Origin: Oscillatoriales cyanobacterium
GTDB lineage: Bacteria; Cyanobacteriota; Cyanobacteriia; Cyanobacteriales; Laspinemataceae
Assembly: GCA_011390955.1 (NCBI GenBank)
Contig: JAABRM010000027.1
Span: 29,081-93,080, forward strand
Direction: 5' to 3'
DNA length: 64,000 bases
Part shown: positions 8,272 to 16,169 of the stretch, one piece after another
How positions within the stretch are numbered: the stretch's first letter is position 1
Layout: each line of letters starts with the position of its first letter
The notes under the pieces: generated by a model
What the model saw: the letters and a program-made list of their open reading frames with translations, nothing else
The model's database searches: none
Told to the model about the DNA's origin: nothing
Made by a program: the position numbers and the translations under genes

Positions 8272-8395
8272 AGGCGATCGCACCAAAACTCCCCTACACA
8301 TGAAAAGCGCGATGCCACTTTGATTGGATCCAGAGGCGATCGCCTTTTTAACTACTGCCAGTTTCGTTGCCGGTGCTGCCATTTGAGGTATTTTT
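8272..8395 (+). repeat. Right flank of the NTase-DUF262 cassette: 42-bp repeat, 36-bp repeat, murJ piece
   Basis: Three blocks abut. 8272-8313 matches 6254-6296, 8309-8344 is a copy of the 36-bp dispersed repeat, and 8337-8395 matches murJ 3680-3738 (GCCAGTTTCGTTGCCGG and beyond) with a handful of differences. Bases 8026-8271 are AT-rich, hold no gene, and should contain the promoter of the minus-strand operon. Confidence 0.7.
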
Positions 8396-8409
8396 ATCCT
8401 GACATTACC

Positions 8410-9107
8410 TTAAAATTCTTGAGCAATTTTCTGTTTAATCATTGCACAAAAACTTAAAAAAGTTTGCAAACTTTTTAAATGGGTAGCATAATCTTCTGTT
8501 CTTTTTTGTAATTGCTCTAAATAATATCTTTCTCTGGCATCACCAGGCGATTTTTTAGTATAAGCGATATTTTTAGATCGAAAAATTTCTTTTAAATATT
8601 CACAGTGAAAATCCGCATGATTTCTCATATCATACTTACCCATTGCTTCCGGATCATCTTGAGAAACATCATAATAATTGACATAATCTGATAATGGTGG
8701 TTCTAGAGGTTGTCTTGAATCAAAAATTCTCCGATTCCCTAATAACCAAGTCTCGATGCAGCGATTTTGGATAATAATTTCAATTTTAATATTGCCTAAA
8801 TTTATATTTTTTTCCTGGATGATGTTTTGAATATAACTCACTCTTTCATCTACCGTTTCTTCATCTGCATCAACACAAAGGACTAAATAATCATAATTAT
8901 TAGTTTCTTGAATTTTGTCAATGGCATTGTCTAGACCATCATACAAAATCGCCGGATAGCCTTCTCCACTAATCAGATAATAGTTATTATGTTTCACTTG
9001 GTGAGAATATTGAACTCGGATTAATTAATTCAGGCAGCAGATATCCCAGCCATTTTGGAAATCTTCCGTTCGGTACTATTGCCCTCGACTAAAAAGTAAA
9101 TATTCAT
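8410..9107 (-). pseudogene. TOPRIM-nuclease-like partner of the adjacent ATPase, frameshifted
   Basis: The ATG at 9107 starts MNIYFLVEGNSTERKISK, which carries the first TOPRIM glutamate (VEG). The frame then stops. The next frame continues KWLGYLLPELINPSS, and a second shift near 9000 leads into the long frame HNNYYLISGEGYPAILYDGL ... YLVLCVDADEE with the TOPRIM DxD-like acidic pair. Joined, the three pieces make a ~230-residue protein. ATPase stop and TOPRIM ATG overlap (TAATG) behind a GGAGG, so the pair was an operon. Two frameshifts mean it is inactive unless the errors are sequencing artefacts. Confidence 0.75.
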
Positions 9108-10246
9108 TAATCCTCCGAATCTTCTTCCTCATCATCTTGAAGGACATTAATTAAATCAATAAAAGCTTTTTGCCGAGATTCGGAAATGTGAAAATCTTTA
9201 GCCGTTTTAACGGTGACTAAACCGCCTTGCCGAGTCACGATTTTCCAATATGCCGGACTAATATTATTAATGATATAAGGGTGATGACTGGTAATGATAA
9301 ACTGGGATTTTTTATGATTGACAATTAACTCAGTCACACTGTCAATACAATTGACGCCTAAACTATTTTCAAATTCATCAATTAAAATCACACAATCATC
9401 AGGAGACAAATACAATTCACTGATGTACATTAAAGTTTTAAACATTCCTGATGAAATATTTTGAATCCAGTTGTCTACCCCTTTTTCTTTAATCCTCACA
9501 ATGGTAGCTTCTTTTAACAAATCCGATAATGCCAGAGGAACCTCTTCGTCTTTTAAAGTTTCTATCTTAACGTCTGAAACATGATTAAATATACTGATAA
9601 AAGCTTGTTTTATTTTTTCAAATTCATCAGGGAAAAATCTATAAATAATCTCTAATTTAACCTGAATCGGCAAATCACTTTCTTTGAGCATCAGCAATGA
9701 ATATTTTTCATGCTTTTTTAAAAAAGAAATTGGCAATCGCCATATTTGATCGAAACTCTGTCTTGAATCCGTGAGGATAATTCTATCTAATTCTGCTTTG
9801 ACTGAGGAAATAATATCTTCTTGTTTTAGAAGTTCGATCGCACTCTCAAAAGGAGATAGCTTGGGAGTTTTTAATCCATTAAAAATAATTTCATTTTCAG
9901 TTCTTTGAACAACAATATTTTGATTGCATTTTAAAGTTTCATTGATAATTTTAACCGAGTCTTCTTGACTTGATTCACTGTTAATTATACTTGAACTGTC
10001 TTTAGTTTCAAATTGTCCACTCCAATAATAATTAATGTTATTTTTGGTGGAAAAATCAATACTCCATTTGACTCCGTTTAGAGACTTACCATTGGCGATC
10101 GCTTTTAAACTACCGATCGCTTGCAATATTCTAGTTTTACCCGCACCGGACACGCCGACAAGCAGATTAAGATTTGGGGAAAACTCTACTGCTTCAAGTT
10201 TCCAATCAGACTTTTCATCGTAATACTCTAGTTTGTTAATTTTCAT
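9107..10246 (-). CDS. AAA/ABC-type ATPase, OLD/AAA15-like
   Basis: 379 residues. Walker A is GVSGAGKT (31-38), Walker B is CVILIDEFEN (285-294), and a switch histidine lies in ITSHHPY (about 320-324). The order fits ABC-like ATPases of the OLD/RecF type. Residues 60-260 form the helical insertion. No TOPRIM domain is fused; the nuclease-like domain is the separate, broken gene just downstream. Two-gene ATPase + TOPRIM pairs include anti-phage systems such as PARIS, so a defence role is plausible, but this TOPRIM is not obviously AriB. The acidic tail DDEEEDSED is unusual. Confidence 0.82.
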   Translation of the reverse strand: MKINKLEYYDEKSDWKLEAVEFSPNLNLLVGVSGAGKTRILQAIGSLKAIANGKSLNGVKWSIDFSTKNNINYYWSGQFETKDSSSIINSESSQEDSVKIINETLKCNQNIVVQRTENEIIFNGLKTPKLSPFESAIELLKQEDIISSVKAELDRIILTDSRQSFDQIWRLPISFLKKHEKYSLLMLKESDLPIQVKLEIIYRFFPDEFEKIKQAFISIFNHVSDVKIETLKDEEVPLALSDLLKEATIVRIKEKGVDNWIQNISSGMFKTLMYISELYLSPDDCVILIDEFENSLGVNCIDSVTELIVNHKKSQFIITSHHPYIINNISPAYWKIVTRQGGLVTVKTAKDFHISESRQKAFIDLINVLQDDEEEDSED

Positions 10247-10356
10247 GGAATTTCATCGAGATGGCTAAAAAATTAGTTAAATTAGTTGCGGATATTCCGT
10301 CAATCTATCATAGCAAATAATACCGATAAATCTTCAGGAGCATCAATTGTCTATAT

Positions 10357-10545
10357 TTACAATATTAAGTTTTGTTTAGTTGTCTCTAATCTTTTTAATT
10401 TCTGTTCTCTAACTTCTTTTTCCATTTGAGCTAGTAATTCTTCCAATTGAAATCCGAATTCTTGTAGTTCTCAACGATTTTTCCTTAAATCACTGACTAA
10501 TCTTTTTCTGGTTTCTTCATTGGGAATAGATTTTTTTTCGCTCAT
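10357..10545 (-). pseudogene. Small coiled-coil protein gene with an in-frame stop
   Basis: From the ATG at 10545 the frame reads MSEKKSIPNEETRKRLVSDL and a few more residues, hits a TGA at 10471-10473 (codon 25), then continues as ELQEFGFQLEELLAQMEKEV to a TAA at 10357. The two halves make one 62-residue charged helical protein. The TGA has changed an expected sense codon, so the gene is probably dead. Function unknown. Bases 10560-10688 hold only TTGATTATTGATT-type simple repeats. Confidence 0.55.
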
Positions 10546-10688
10546 AAGCACCAATTTTAATTTATTCAATAGTTCCAAATTCGTAATTTTCAATTGCTAT
10601 TAGCTAAAGCCTTAGCAGATCGATTATTGATTATTGATTGCTAGTGAATTCACCAAACAACCAATAACCAATAACCAAGAACTAATAA

Positions 10689-10997
10689 TTACATTTGCCG
10701 CTGAAATTCTTCGAGAATATTCATCAAATCCGTTTCACATTGCCGGGGCAATAAATCAATTAACGGCAGTTCCCGCTTTCCCCCACCTAACTTAATAGAA
10801 ATACCGGCCAGAATGTCTCGCATTCGGGCTTCGGTGAGAGTATTTTCCGTCAGCAGGGGATAAAACTGTTCCGCCAGGGTTTTGTGTAAATGGGCATCGT
10901 CTAAACGCAAATGCCATTTAGCAATGTCCATATAGATGTTCTGACCAATTTCTGCGGCTAGTTCTTCGATTTCTTGGGTGTGACTGATATTAGCCAT
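10689..10997 (-). CDS. DUF3181 family protein
   Basis: 102 residues matching the cyanobacteria-specific DUF3181 family: an acidic helical start (TQEIEELAAEIGQNIYMDIA), the central KWHLRLDDAHLHKTLAEQFYP, and a C-terminal helix. No catalytic motif is visible and the function is unknown. It lies 39 bases downstream of the 2TM protein on the same strand, so co-transcription is likely. Confidence 0.8.
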   Translation of the reverse strand: MANISHTQEIEELAAEIGQNIYMDIAKWHLRLDDAHLHKTLAEQFYPLLTENTLTEARMRDILAGISIKLGGGKRELPLIDLLPRQCETDLMNILEEFQRQM

Positions 10998-11036
10998 AAG
11001 CTGACTCCTAGCTTTTAGTATTGGGCGGCTGAGAAT

Positions 11037-11297
11037 CTATCTTTGGGTGAATTCATTCTCGGAATAATCAGCGATCGCAAAAATATAAAGGGCATGGGCT
11101 AAGATAATCAATAGCCATAAGCCGGTGAACCAAACAGTCCAAGAAAACTGTAAGCGTTGTAAGTTGAGGAAAAACCATAAACCAGAATTACTGGCAGCAA
11201 ATATTCCCACATGGACGGCAAAGTTCATCCGGTCATCTATGCGACGGTATTCGGGATCGTTGTTTCGGTCTGGTTTGCGAGGCCAACGCGGTGGCAT
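11037..11297 (-). CDS. 2TM-domain membrane protein
   Basis: 86 residues. A basic, Arg-rich N-terminus (MPPRWPRKPDRNND) is followed by two hydrophobic helices, roughly 25-46 and 52-72, separated by a short WTVWFTG turn. This is the 2TM-domain arrangement common in cyanobacteria. The N-terminus is expected in the cytoplasm. No function is known. Confidence 0.75.
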   Translation of the reverse strand: MPPRWPRKPDRNNDPEYRRIDDRMNFAVHVGIFAASNSGLWFFLNLQRLQFSWTVWFTGLWLLIILAHALYIFAIADYSENEFTQR

Positions 11298-11567
11298 AGT
11301 TTACCTTCATCAAAATTCTTTCAGACTTATTGTACCCCTTTCTTCCCGGTCTGATGTTTCGGTAATTTGTGTTTTTCACACGCATTTAATCCAAACCGGA
11401 GCCGATCGCCCCAAACCCAGTCACGATAGATCGCCGATCGCTTTGGCGATCGCTTTGGTTAAACGAAGATAAAAACTGGCAAATAATCGAGACAAGAGCG
11501 TTAGAATGCAAAAAGACTCTTAAAATTCCCCAATGCCCTAAAAACTTTTCCCCAAACCATATTGAAT

Positions 11568-12098
11568 ATGACCGCCCTGCGATTTTTAAGAAAAGCCACT
11601 CCGCAACGCAACTCCTGTTTAGCGATCGTTGCGCTTCCTGACGAAGCTTCCGCCTTCGGAGCTTATCGACTTCTCCAATATCATGGCATTTCCCCAGAAC
11701 ATTTGGCGATCGTCGGCCAAGGTTATAGCAGTGCTGACAGTGTGGGACTGGTCGAACCGATGCAAATTGCCCTGCGCTGTGCCCGTCGGTTCGTCGCGAT
11801 CGCCTCGGTGGTCGGGACAGCGATCGGTTTCGTCCTCTTCCTGGTCTGTTATTTATCTTTAGGCTGGCCGTTGAATGCCACCTTAATCCTAATAATTCCA
11901 GCCACCACGATCGTCGCTGGGTTCTTAGGCGCTGTCCTGGGCGCTTTGTTAGCCTTCTTTGGTGAAGGTAGCGCAGCAGGCGTCTATCGTCATCATCTGC
12001 GAAAAGGTCATTACTTATTAATGATCGAGGGGACTGAAAAATTAGTCCGCAATGCCCAAGCGGTTCTCACTCAATATTCAGCCCCCCAAACCCGTTAA
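11568..12098 (+). CDS. Membrane protein with a GSP17M-like N-terminal domain
   Basis: About 176 residues. The N-terminal ~50 residues (CLAIVALPDEASAFGAYRLL, then EHLAIVGQGY) match the general-stress-protein-17M-type ligand-binding fold. Two hydrophobic helices follow at about 75-97 and 103-130, then a short domain ending GHYLLMIEGTEKLVRNAQ. This layout is common in cyanobacterial small membrane proteins of unknown role. The ATG at 11568 is preferred over the in-frame TTG two codons upstream. HIP1 sites are frequent. The gene converges on moaC. Confidence 0.7.
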   Translation: MTALRFLRKATPQRNSCLAIVALPDEASAFGAYRLLQYHGISPEHLAIVGQGYSSADSVGLVEPMQIALRCARRFVAIASVVGTAIGFVLFLVCYLSLGWPLNATLILIIPATTIVAGFLGAVLGALLAFFGEGSAAGVYRHHLRKGHYLLMIEGTEKLVRNAQAVLTQYSAPQTR

Positions 12099-12118
12099 TA
12101 CTAATGCTCGATCCAAGT

Positions 12119-12724
12119 TCATTCTGGCATCCGCTGATAGTCCCCTGATTTGCCTCCGCTTTTACTCAGGAGGCGAATTGCTTCAATTTGCATTGATTTA
12201 TCCAAGGCTTTGGCCATATCGTATAGGGTCAGCGCCGCCACCGTAACACTCGTGAGGGCTTCCATTTCTACGCCGGTTTCCGCTTTGGTTTTCACTGTAG
12301 CTCGAATTTGATAGCCGGGAAGGTCGGGGTCAGGATTAATCTGCACCTCTATTTTTTTTAAGGGTAAGGGATGACAAAGAGGGATTAAATTAGCGGTCTG
12401 TTTCGCCGCCATAATTCCGGCCAACTTTGCCGTACCCAAAACATCCCCTTTCGGGGCGTTTCCCGCTTCAATAGCCGCAAAGGTCGATGGCAACATCCGC
12501 ACTTGTCCAGCGGCGATCGCCTCTCGTTCCGTCGGAGTTTTCCCGGACACATCAACCATAAAGGCGGCGCCACTGGCATCGAGATGGGTCAGTTGGGCAG
12601 TATTCTGGCCTGGGTTGGGGGGAATATTCAGCATCAGGGAATCAGCCCGATTCCTTGTCCCAGCAGCGGTTACAGCGTTTTCAGCCCGGTCGTTAAAAAA
12701 AAAGTTTTCGGAATTGTTTGACAT
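12119..12724 (-). CDS. moaC: Cyclic pyranopterin monophosphate synthase MoaC
   Basis: 201 residues. LCHPLP (116-121), the GVEMEALT block (151-158) and YDMAKALDK (168-176) are the MoaC active-site signatures. MoaC converts the MoaA product to cyclic pyranopterin monophosphate in molybdenum-cofactor synthesis. The family is normally ~160 residues. Here ~43 extra residues precede [19 protein letters not shown], so a later start (for example the Met at residue 31) is possible. The gene stands alone, convergent with the membrane protein at 11568 and 34 bases from the divergently placed tRNA. Confidence 0.93.
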   Translation of the reverse strand: MSNNSENFFFNDRAENAVTAAGTRNRADSLMLNIPPNPGQNTAQLTHLDASGAAFMVDVSGKTPTEREAIAAGQVRMLPSTFAAIEAGNAPKGDVLGTAKLAGIMAAKQTANLIPLCHPLPLKKIEVQINPDPDLPGYQIRATVKTKAETGVEMEALTSVTVAALTLYDMAKALDKSMQIEAIRLLSKSGGKSGDYQRMPE

Positions 12725-12758
12725 TTCTCTGATTTATGTTAATATAAATTTCGGTTAA

Positions 12759-12832
12759 GGGCTTGTAGCTCAGTGGACTAGAGCACGTGGCTACGGACCA
12801 CGGTGTCGGGGGTTCGAATCCCTCCTAGCCCG
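12759..12832 (+). tRNA. tRNA-Arg(ACG)
   Basis: A full cloverleaf can be drawn: acceptor GGGCTTG with CTAGCCC (one T-T mismatch at the sixth pair), D-arm GCTC...GAGC, anticodon stem CGTGG/CCACG with loop CTACGGA (anticodon ACG), T-arm GGGGG TTCGAAT CCCTC, discriminator G. The wobble A would be deaminated to inosine to read CGU/CGC/CGA. CCA is not encoded. Confidence 0.95.
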
Positions 12833-12896
12833 TCCAGTTAATCTAATGATTGTAAAAGCCAAAGCATTATACAATGTTTTGGCTTTTTTGTTGTGA

Positions 12897-13180
12897 TACC
12901 AAATTCGGTTGTTAAAACCCGTTTATCAGGTCTGATGTCATTCCCGCTTCGGGCGGGAATCCACAAGCGTTTTAGGTAACGATCGTAGTCAGTATATGAG
13001 AACCGGATTTGGTATGATGTCATTCCCGCTTCGGGCGGGAATCCACAAGCGTTTTAGGTAACGATCATAGTCAGTATATGAGAACCGGATTTGGTCTGAT
13101 GTCATTCCCGCTTCGGGCGGGAATCCACAAGCGTTTTAGGTAACGATCGTAGTCAGTATATGAGAACCGGATTTGGTATG
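12897..13180. repeat. MITE-like element with three tandem 82-bp units
   Basis: Terminal inverted repeats TACCAAAT(T/C)CGGTT (12897) and AACCGGATTTGGTA (about 13167-13180) bound three copies of an 82-bp unit starting at 12931, 13013 and 13095. Each unit carries the hairpin CATTCCCGCTTCGGGCGGGAA and one end of the inverted repeat. Copies differ at one to three bases. It sits in the 364-base gap between tRNA-Arg and the MFS gene, with no gene inside. Confidence 0.85.
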
Positions 13181-13196
13181 AGGTTAATTGCGAGGC

Positions 13197-14549
13197 TTAT
13201 TCGCTCAGAGCATAGAGATCCCTTTCTCGACCCAAAGCAAATTTCACCGAATGCCGCAAGTCTTTGCTGGATAGGGTGAGGAAAACGATGAACGCTGCGA
13301 TCGCTAAACCAGCAGCGATCGCAAATAAAGTCCGATACCCCAGCAGATCCGCAAAAGAGCCTAAAATTGGCCCAGCCAAGGCAATGCCAATATCAAATCC
13401 ACCAATACAAAGAGAAAACACTTGACCCCGTTCTTTGGCCAAAGAGCGATCGGCCATCAGTGCTACCATCATCGGAATTAAAGTCCCAGCCCCAGCCCCT
13501 TCAATGGCGGCTGCTGCCAACACGCTATTCGGTGAATGGGCGAAACCGAGTACAATCATCGCGATCGTGTAGCAGACTAAGCTGGCGGTAATAAAGAGTC
13601 CTCGACCGTAGCGATCGGAAGCGCGACCCGTAACCAACCGCAGGCTAAAACTGGAAACCGCAGCGGCGCTATAAAATAATCCCGGATTTAAGTCAATTTT
13701 GCTCTCTTGGATGAACAAAGGAATAAAAGTGCTGATAATTCCGAAAACTAAGCCAATCATTAACATGACCACAAACGGAATGCGGAGTCGGTCGGTCAGC
13801 AACAGACCCCAAAACGATGGCTGCGACTGCCCCCCTGCGAAGAGAGAAAAGAGAAGAGAGAAAAGAGAAGAGAGAGGATCTTTCCTCTTTCCTCTTTCCT
13901 CTTTTCTCTTTTCTCCAAAAGCTCCCCTGCTCCCCTGCTCCCCTGCACCCCTGCTCCCCTGCTTCTCTGGTTCCCCTTTGGCTTCGGTGATTTGGGTGGC
14001 ACAAAACAACCCCACCATTCCTAGGGCAAATGAGGTGAGAAATAATGGCGAGTAGCCATAACCCGCTTGGATAAATCCGCCCAGGGCAGGCCCGATCGCC
14101 ACTCCGAGGGGATTGACTAAACTCATATAGCCAATTAATTCACCCCGTTGGTTTGGGGGTGAGAGGTCGGCAACTAAGGCGCTAAACCCAGTAGTAAAAG
14201 CGGCGACACTAATGCCATGAAATGCCCGCAAGACCATTAACAGGGGAATAGATGTAATAAATACATAGCCCAAAGGGGCGATCGCGACCACCGCAACGCC
14301 AATTAATAGGACCAACTTGCGACTGCGATCGTCAGCCATACGCCCCAACATGGGTCGAAATAGCAGCAGTCCAATGGCAAAGGAACCCATAACCACGCCG
14401 ATTTGCTGGCTGTTGCCCCCCACGGATTGAATATACAAAGGCAACGTGGGCAGTAAAGCAGCAATACTTGACCAAAATAATAAGCCCGCGACAAATAAGG
14501 TTAACAAGCTGCGGCGCAAGCGCGGCTCCAACTGACTAAAAACCTTCAA
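13197..14549 (-). CDS. MFS transporter with a repeat-coded central loop
   Basis: 450 residues with 12 predicted membrane helices and the MFS motif GRMADDRSRK after helix 2. It resembles drug/sugar efflux permeases of the DHA1 type. Residues ~191-236, in the cytoplasmic loop between helices 6 and 7, are not family sequence: they read KQGSRGAGEQGSRGAFGEKR and then KRKDPLSSLFSLLFSLF, which is the translation of octameric and heptameric DNA repeats (13844-13975). The frame is maintained through the insert, so the transporter may still fold. Substrate unknown. Confidence 0.85.
   Translation of the reverse strand: MKVFSQLEPRLRRSLLTLFVAGLLFWSSIAALLPTLPLYIQSVGGNSQQIGVVMGSFAIGLLLFRPMLGRMADDRSRKLVLLIGVAVVAIAPLGYVFITSIPLLMVLRAFHGISVAAFTTGFSALVADLSPPNQRGELIGYMSLVNPLGVAIGPALGGFIQAGYGYSPLFLTSFALGMVGLFCATQITEAKGEPEKQGSRGAGEQGSRGAFGEKRKEERGKRKDPLSSLFSLLFSLFAGGQSQPSFWGLLLTDRLRIPFVVMLMIGLVFGIISTFIPLFIQESKIDLNPGLFYSAAAVSSFSLRLVTGRASDRYGRGLFITASLVCYTIAMIVLGFAHSPNSVLAAAAIEGAGAGTLIPMMVALMADRSLAKERGQVFSLCIGGFDIGIALAGPILGSFADLLGYRTLFAIAAGLAIAAFIVFLTLSSKDLRHSVKFALGRERDLYALSE
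13844..13975. repeat. Short-repeat array inside the MFS gene
   Basis: AGAGAAA/GAGAGAA purine units face an inverted CCTCTTT/TTTTCTC block, followed by GCTCCCCT octamers. It is a compound inverted array of 132 bases located in coding sequence, exactly in the loop between the two six-helix halves. Confidence 0.85.
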
Positions 14550-14584
14550 AGCATCCCCCTAATAGTTGTGATTCTTCGGCGAAC

Positions 14585-14624
14585 GGCGATTCCCGTCTCT
14601 GGATTCGATCGAAGCGGAATCGCC
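14585..14624 (-). repeat. 36-bp dispersed repeat, copy 4 (reverse)
   Basis: GGCGATTCCGCTTCGATCGA reads on the minus strand and continues ATCCAGAGACGGG, matching the elements at 6100 and 8309. It lies just upstream of the MFS start (14549), in a 190-base stretch with no gene that also has a second inverted arm near 14655-14690. Confidence 0.6.
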
Positions 14625-14739
14625 CACCGTAAGGGATGAACCCATTCGCGCTGAAATTTTATGGGAGAATCGCCAAGATGGTTACGCGAATGGTTTCCCC
14701 CTACTATATTGTAATAACTTTTCTTAAGTAATGTTACAG

Positions 14740-14995
14740 AAAATTAATCAATCTTATGGATTCCCGCATTCGCGGGAATGACAAGTTTAACGATGTACCT
14801 CATAAAATTAATCAATCTTATGGATTCCCGCATTCGCGGGAATGACAAGTTTAACGATGTACCTCATAAAATTAATCAATCTTATGGATTCCCGCATTCG
14901 CGGGAATGACAAGTTTAACGATGTACCTCATAAAATTAATCAATCTTATGGATTCCCTCATTCGCGGGAATGACAAGTTTAACGATGTACCTCAT
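14740..14995. repeat. Four tandem 64-bp units with a hairpin
   Basis: Unit starts are at 14740, 14804, 14868 and 14932. Each has ATTCCCGCATTCGCGGGAAT as a near-perfect hairpin; the fourth copy has CCTCATT in place of CCGCATT. The unit length is not a multiple of three. An open frame runs through it into the glycosyltransferase gene, but only by chance. Confidence 0.9.
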
Positions 14996-15031
14996 AGATT
15001 AAAGAACTGCTATATCGATGTGGATGAAGAC

Positions 15032-16000
15032 ATGATGGCGAATCGAGATGCCCCTGGTTTACCTTTAATGAGTCAATATAAGATTGCGGTTTTGCTCCCT
15101 TGCCATAACGAAGCTTTGACCATTGCCCAAGTGGTCAATGATTTTCGGGCGGTACTTCCCGAAGCCAAAATCTATGTTTACGATAACCGTTCCACGGATG
15201 ATACAGCCACCCAAGCAGCAGCAGCGGGGGCGATCGTCCGCTTTGAACCCCAAAAGGGAAAAGGGAATGTAATTCGGCGAATGTTTGCGGATATTGAAGC
15301 GGATATTTACATCATGGCAGATGGGGATAATACTTATGAAGTCGCCGCAGTTTCTCGACTAATCCAACGTCTATTAAATGAAAGATTAGATATGGTAGTA
15401 GGCATCAGGCGATCGCTCAATGGGGACTTTATTTCCTTTCGTCCCGGTCATCGGGCTGGCAACTTATTTTTAACCGGCTGCGTGCAATTTTTGTTTGGTG
15501 CTAAACTACAAGATATGCTGTCCGGTTATCGAGTATTTTCCCATCGATTCGTGAAATCTTTTCCCGCTTTATCCAGTGGATTTGAAACGGAAACAGAGTT
15601 AACCATTCATGCTTTAGAATTAAGAATTCCCTTTGGGGAAGAACCCACGATTTACACAGAAAGACATCCCGATTCAAGTAGCAAACTCAGAACATTTACC
15701 GATGGATTTCGGGTTTTAGGAACGGCTTTATTGCTGTTTAAAGAAATTCAGCCTTTCTTGTTTTTTGGCATAATTGCGATCGCTTTAGTTCTCATTTCTT
15801 TAATACTGGCTTTTCCGGTGATTGCCACCTTTCTGGAAACCGGATTAGTACCCAGATTTCCCACGGCAATTTTAGCCGCTTCGATTATGTTGTTAGCTTT
15901 TTTAAGCTTAACTTGTGGATTAATTTTAGATTCAGTCGCTCGCGGTCGGAGGGAATTTAAACGGATGGTTTATCTGGCTTATGCTTTACCAAAGCATTAA
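15032..16000 (+). CDS. Glycosyltransferase family 2 with two C-terminal membrane helices
   Basis: Starting at the ATG at 15032 (an alternative is the ATG at 15068), about 322 residues. A GT-A domain opens KIAVLLPCHNEALTIAQVV, followed by YVYDNRSTDDT and the metal-binding MADGDNTY. Two hydrophobic helices fill the last ~100 residues. The layout matches polyprenyl-phosphate sugar transferases related to Dpm1/DPG. An in-frame start at 14906 lies inside tandem repeats and is not credible. The EamA-like gene downstream would suit a flippase for the lipid-linked sugar. Confidence 0.85.
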   Translation: MMANRDAPGLPLMSQYKIAVLLPCHNEALTIAQVVNDFRAVLPEAKIYVYDNRSTDDTATQAAAAGAIVRFEPQKGKGNVIRRMFADIEADIYIMADGDNTYEVAAVSRLIQRLLNERLDMVVGIRRSLNGDFISFRPGHRAGNLFLTGCVQFLFGAKLQDMLSGYRVFSHRFVKSFPALSSGFETETELTIHALELRIPFGEEPTIYTERHPDSSSKLRTFTDGFRVLGTALLLFKEIQPFLFFGIIAIALVLISLILAFPVIATFLETGLVPRFPTAILAASIMLLAFLSLTCGLILDSVARGRREFKRMVYLAYALPKH

Positions 16001-16055
16001 TGATCTAATCAGCTAATCATACTATTTACAAAAATTTATAATAATTATTTATATT

Positions 16056-16117
16056 GTAGGGTGGGCAAAAGTCCACCATGATATATATGGTATGGTGGGG
16101 ATTTTTGCCCACCCTAC
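16056..16117. repeat. Inverted repeat, GTAGGGTGGGC family
   Basis: Arms GTAGGGTGGGCAAAAGTCCA and its near complement close to the 3' arm end at 16117 form a strong hairpin between the glycosyltransferase and the EamA-like gene. The same family occurs at 33621 (interrupted by a MITE) and 37332-37401. It could attenuate read-through, but it looks like a dispersed element. Confidence 0.75.
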
Positions 16118-16169
16118 GAATGCTTAACGTAACCACAAAAACACACGAACAAAAGAGATATTTATTTCC

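Noticed and set aside
12931..13176. Possible CRISPR array because of regularly spaced repeats
   Set aside because: The units are head-to-tail identical 82-mers with no unique spacers, and no cas genes are present in the window.
14740..14995. Possible CRISPR array
   Set aside because: The 64-bp period is fully conserved between units; there is no variable spacer.
14906..15031. Upstream start extending the GT2 protein into the tandem repeats
   Set aside because: The unit length is not a multiple of three, the added residues are translated repeat, and family similarity begins after 15068.
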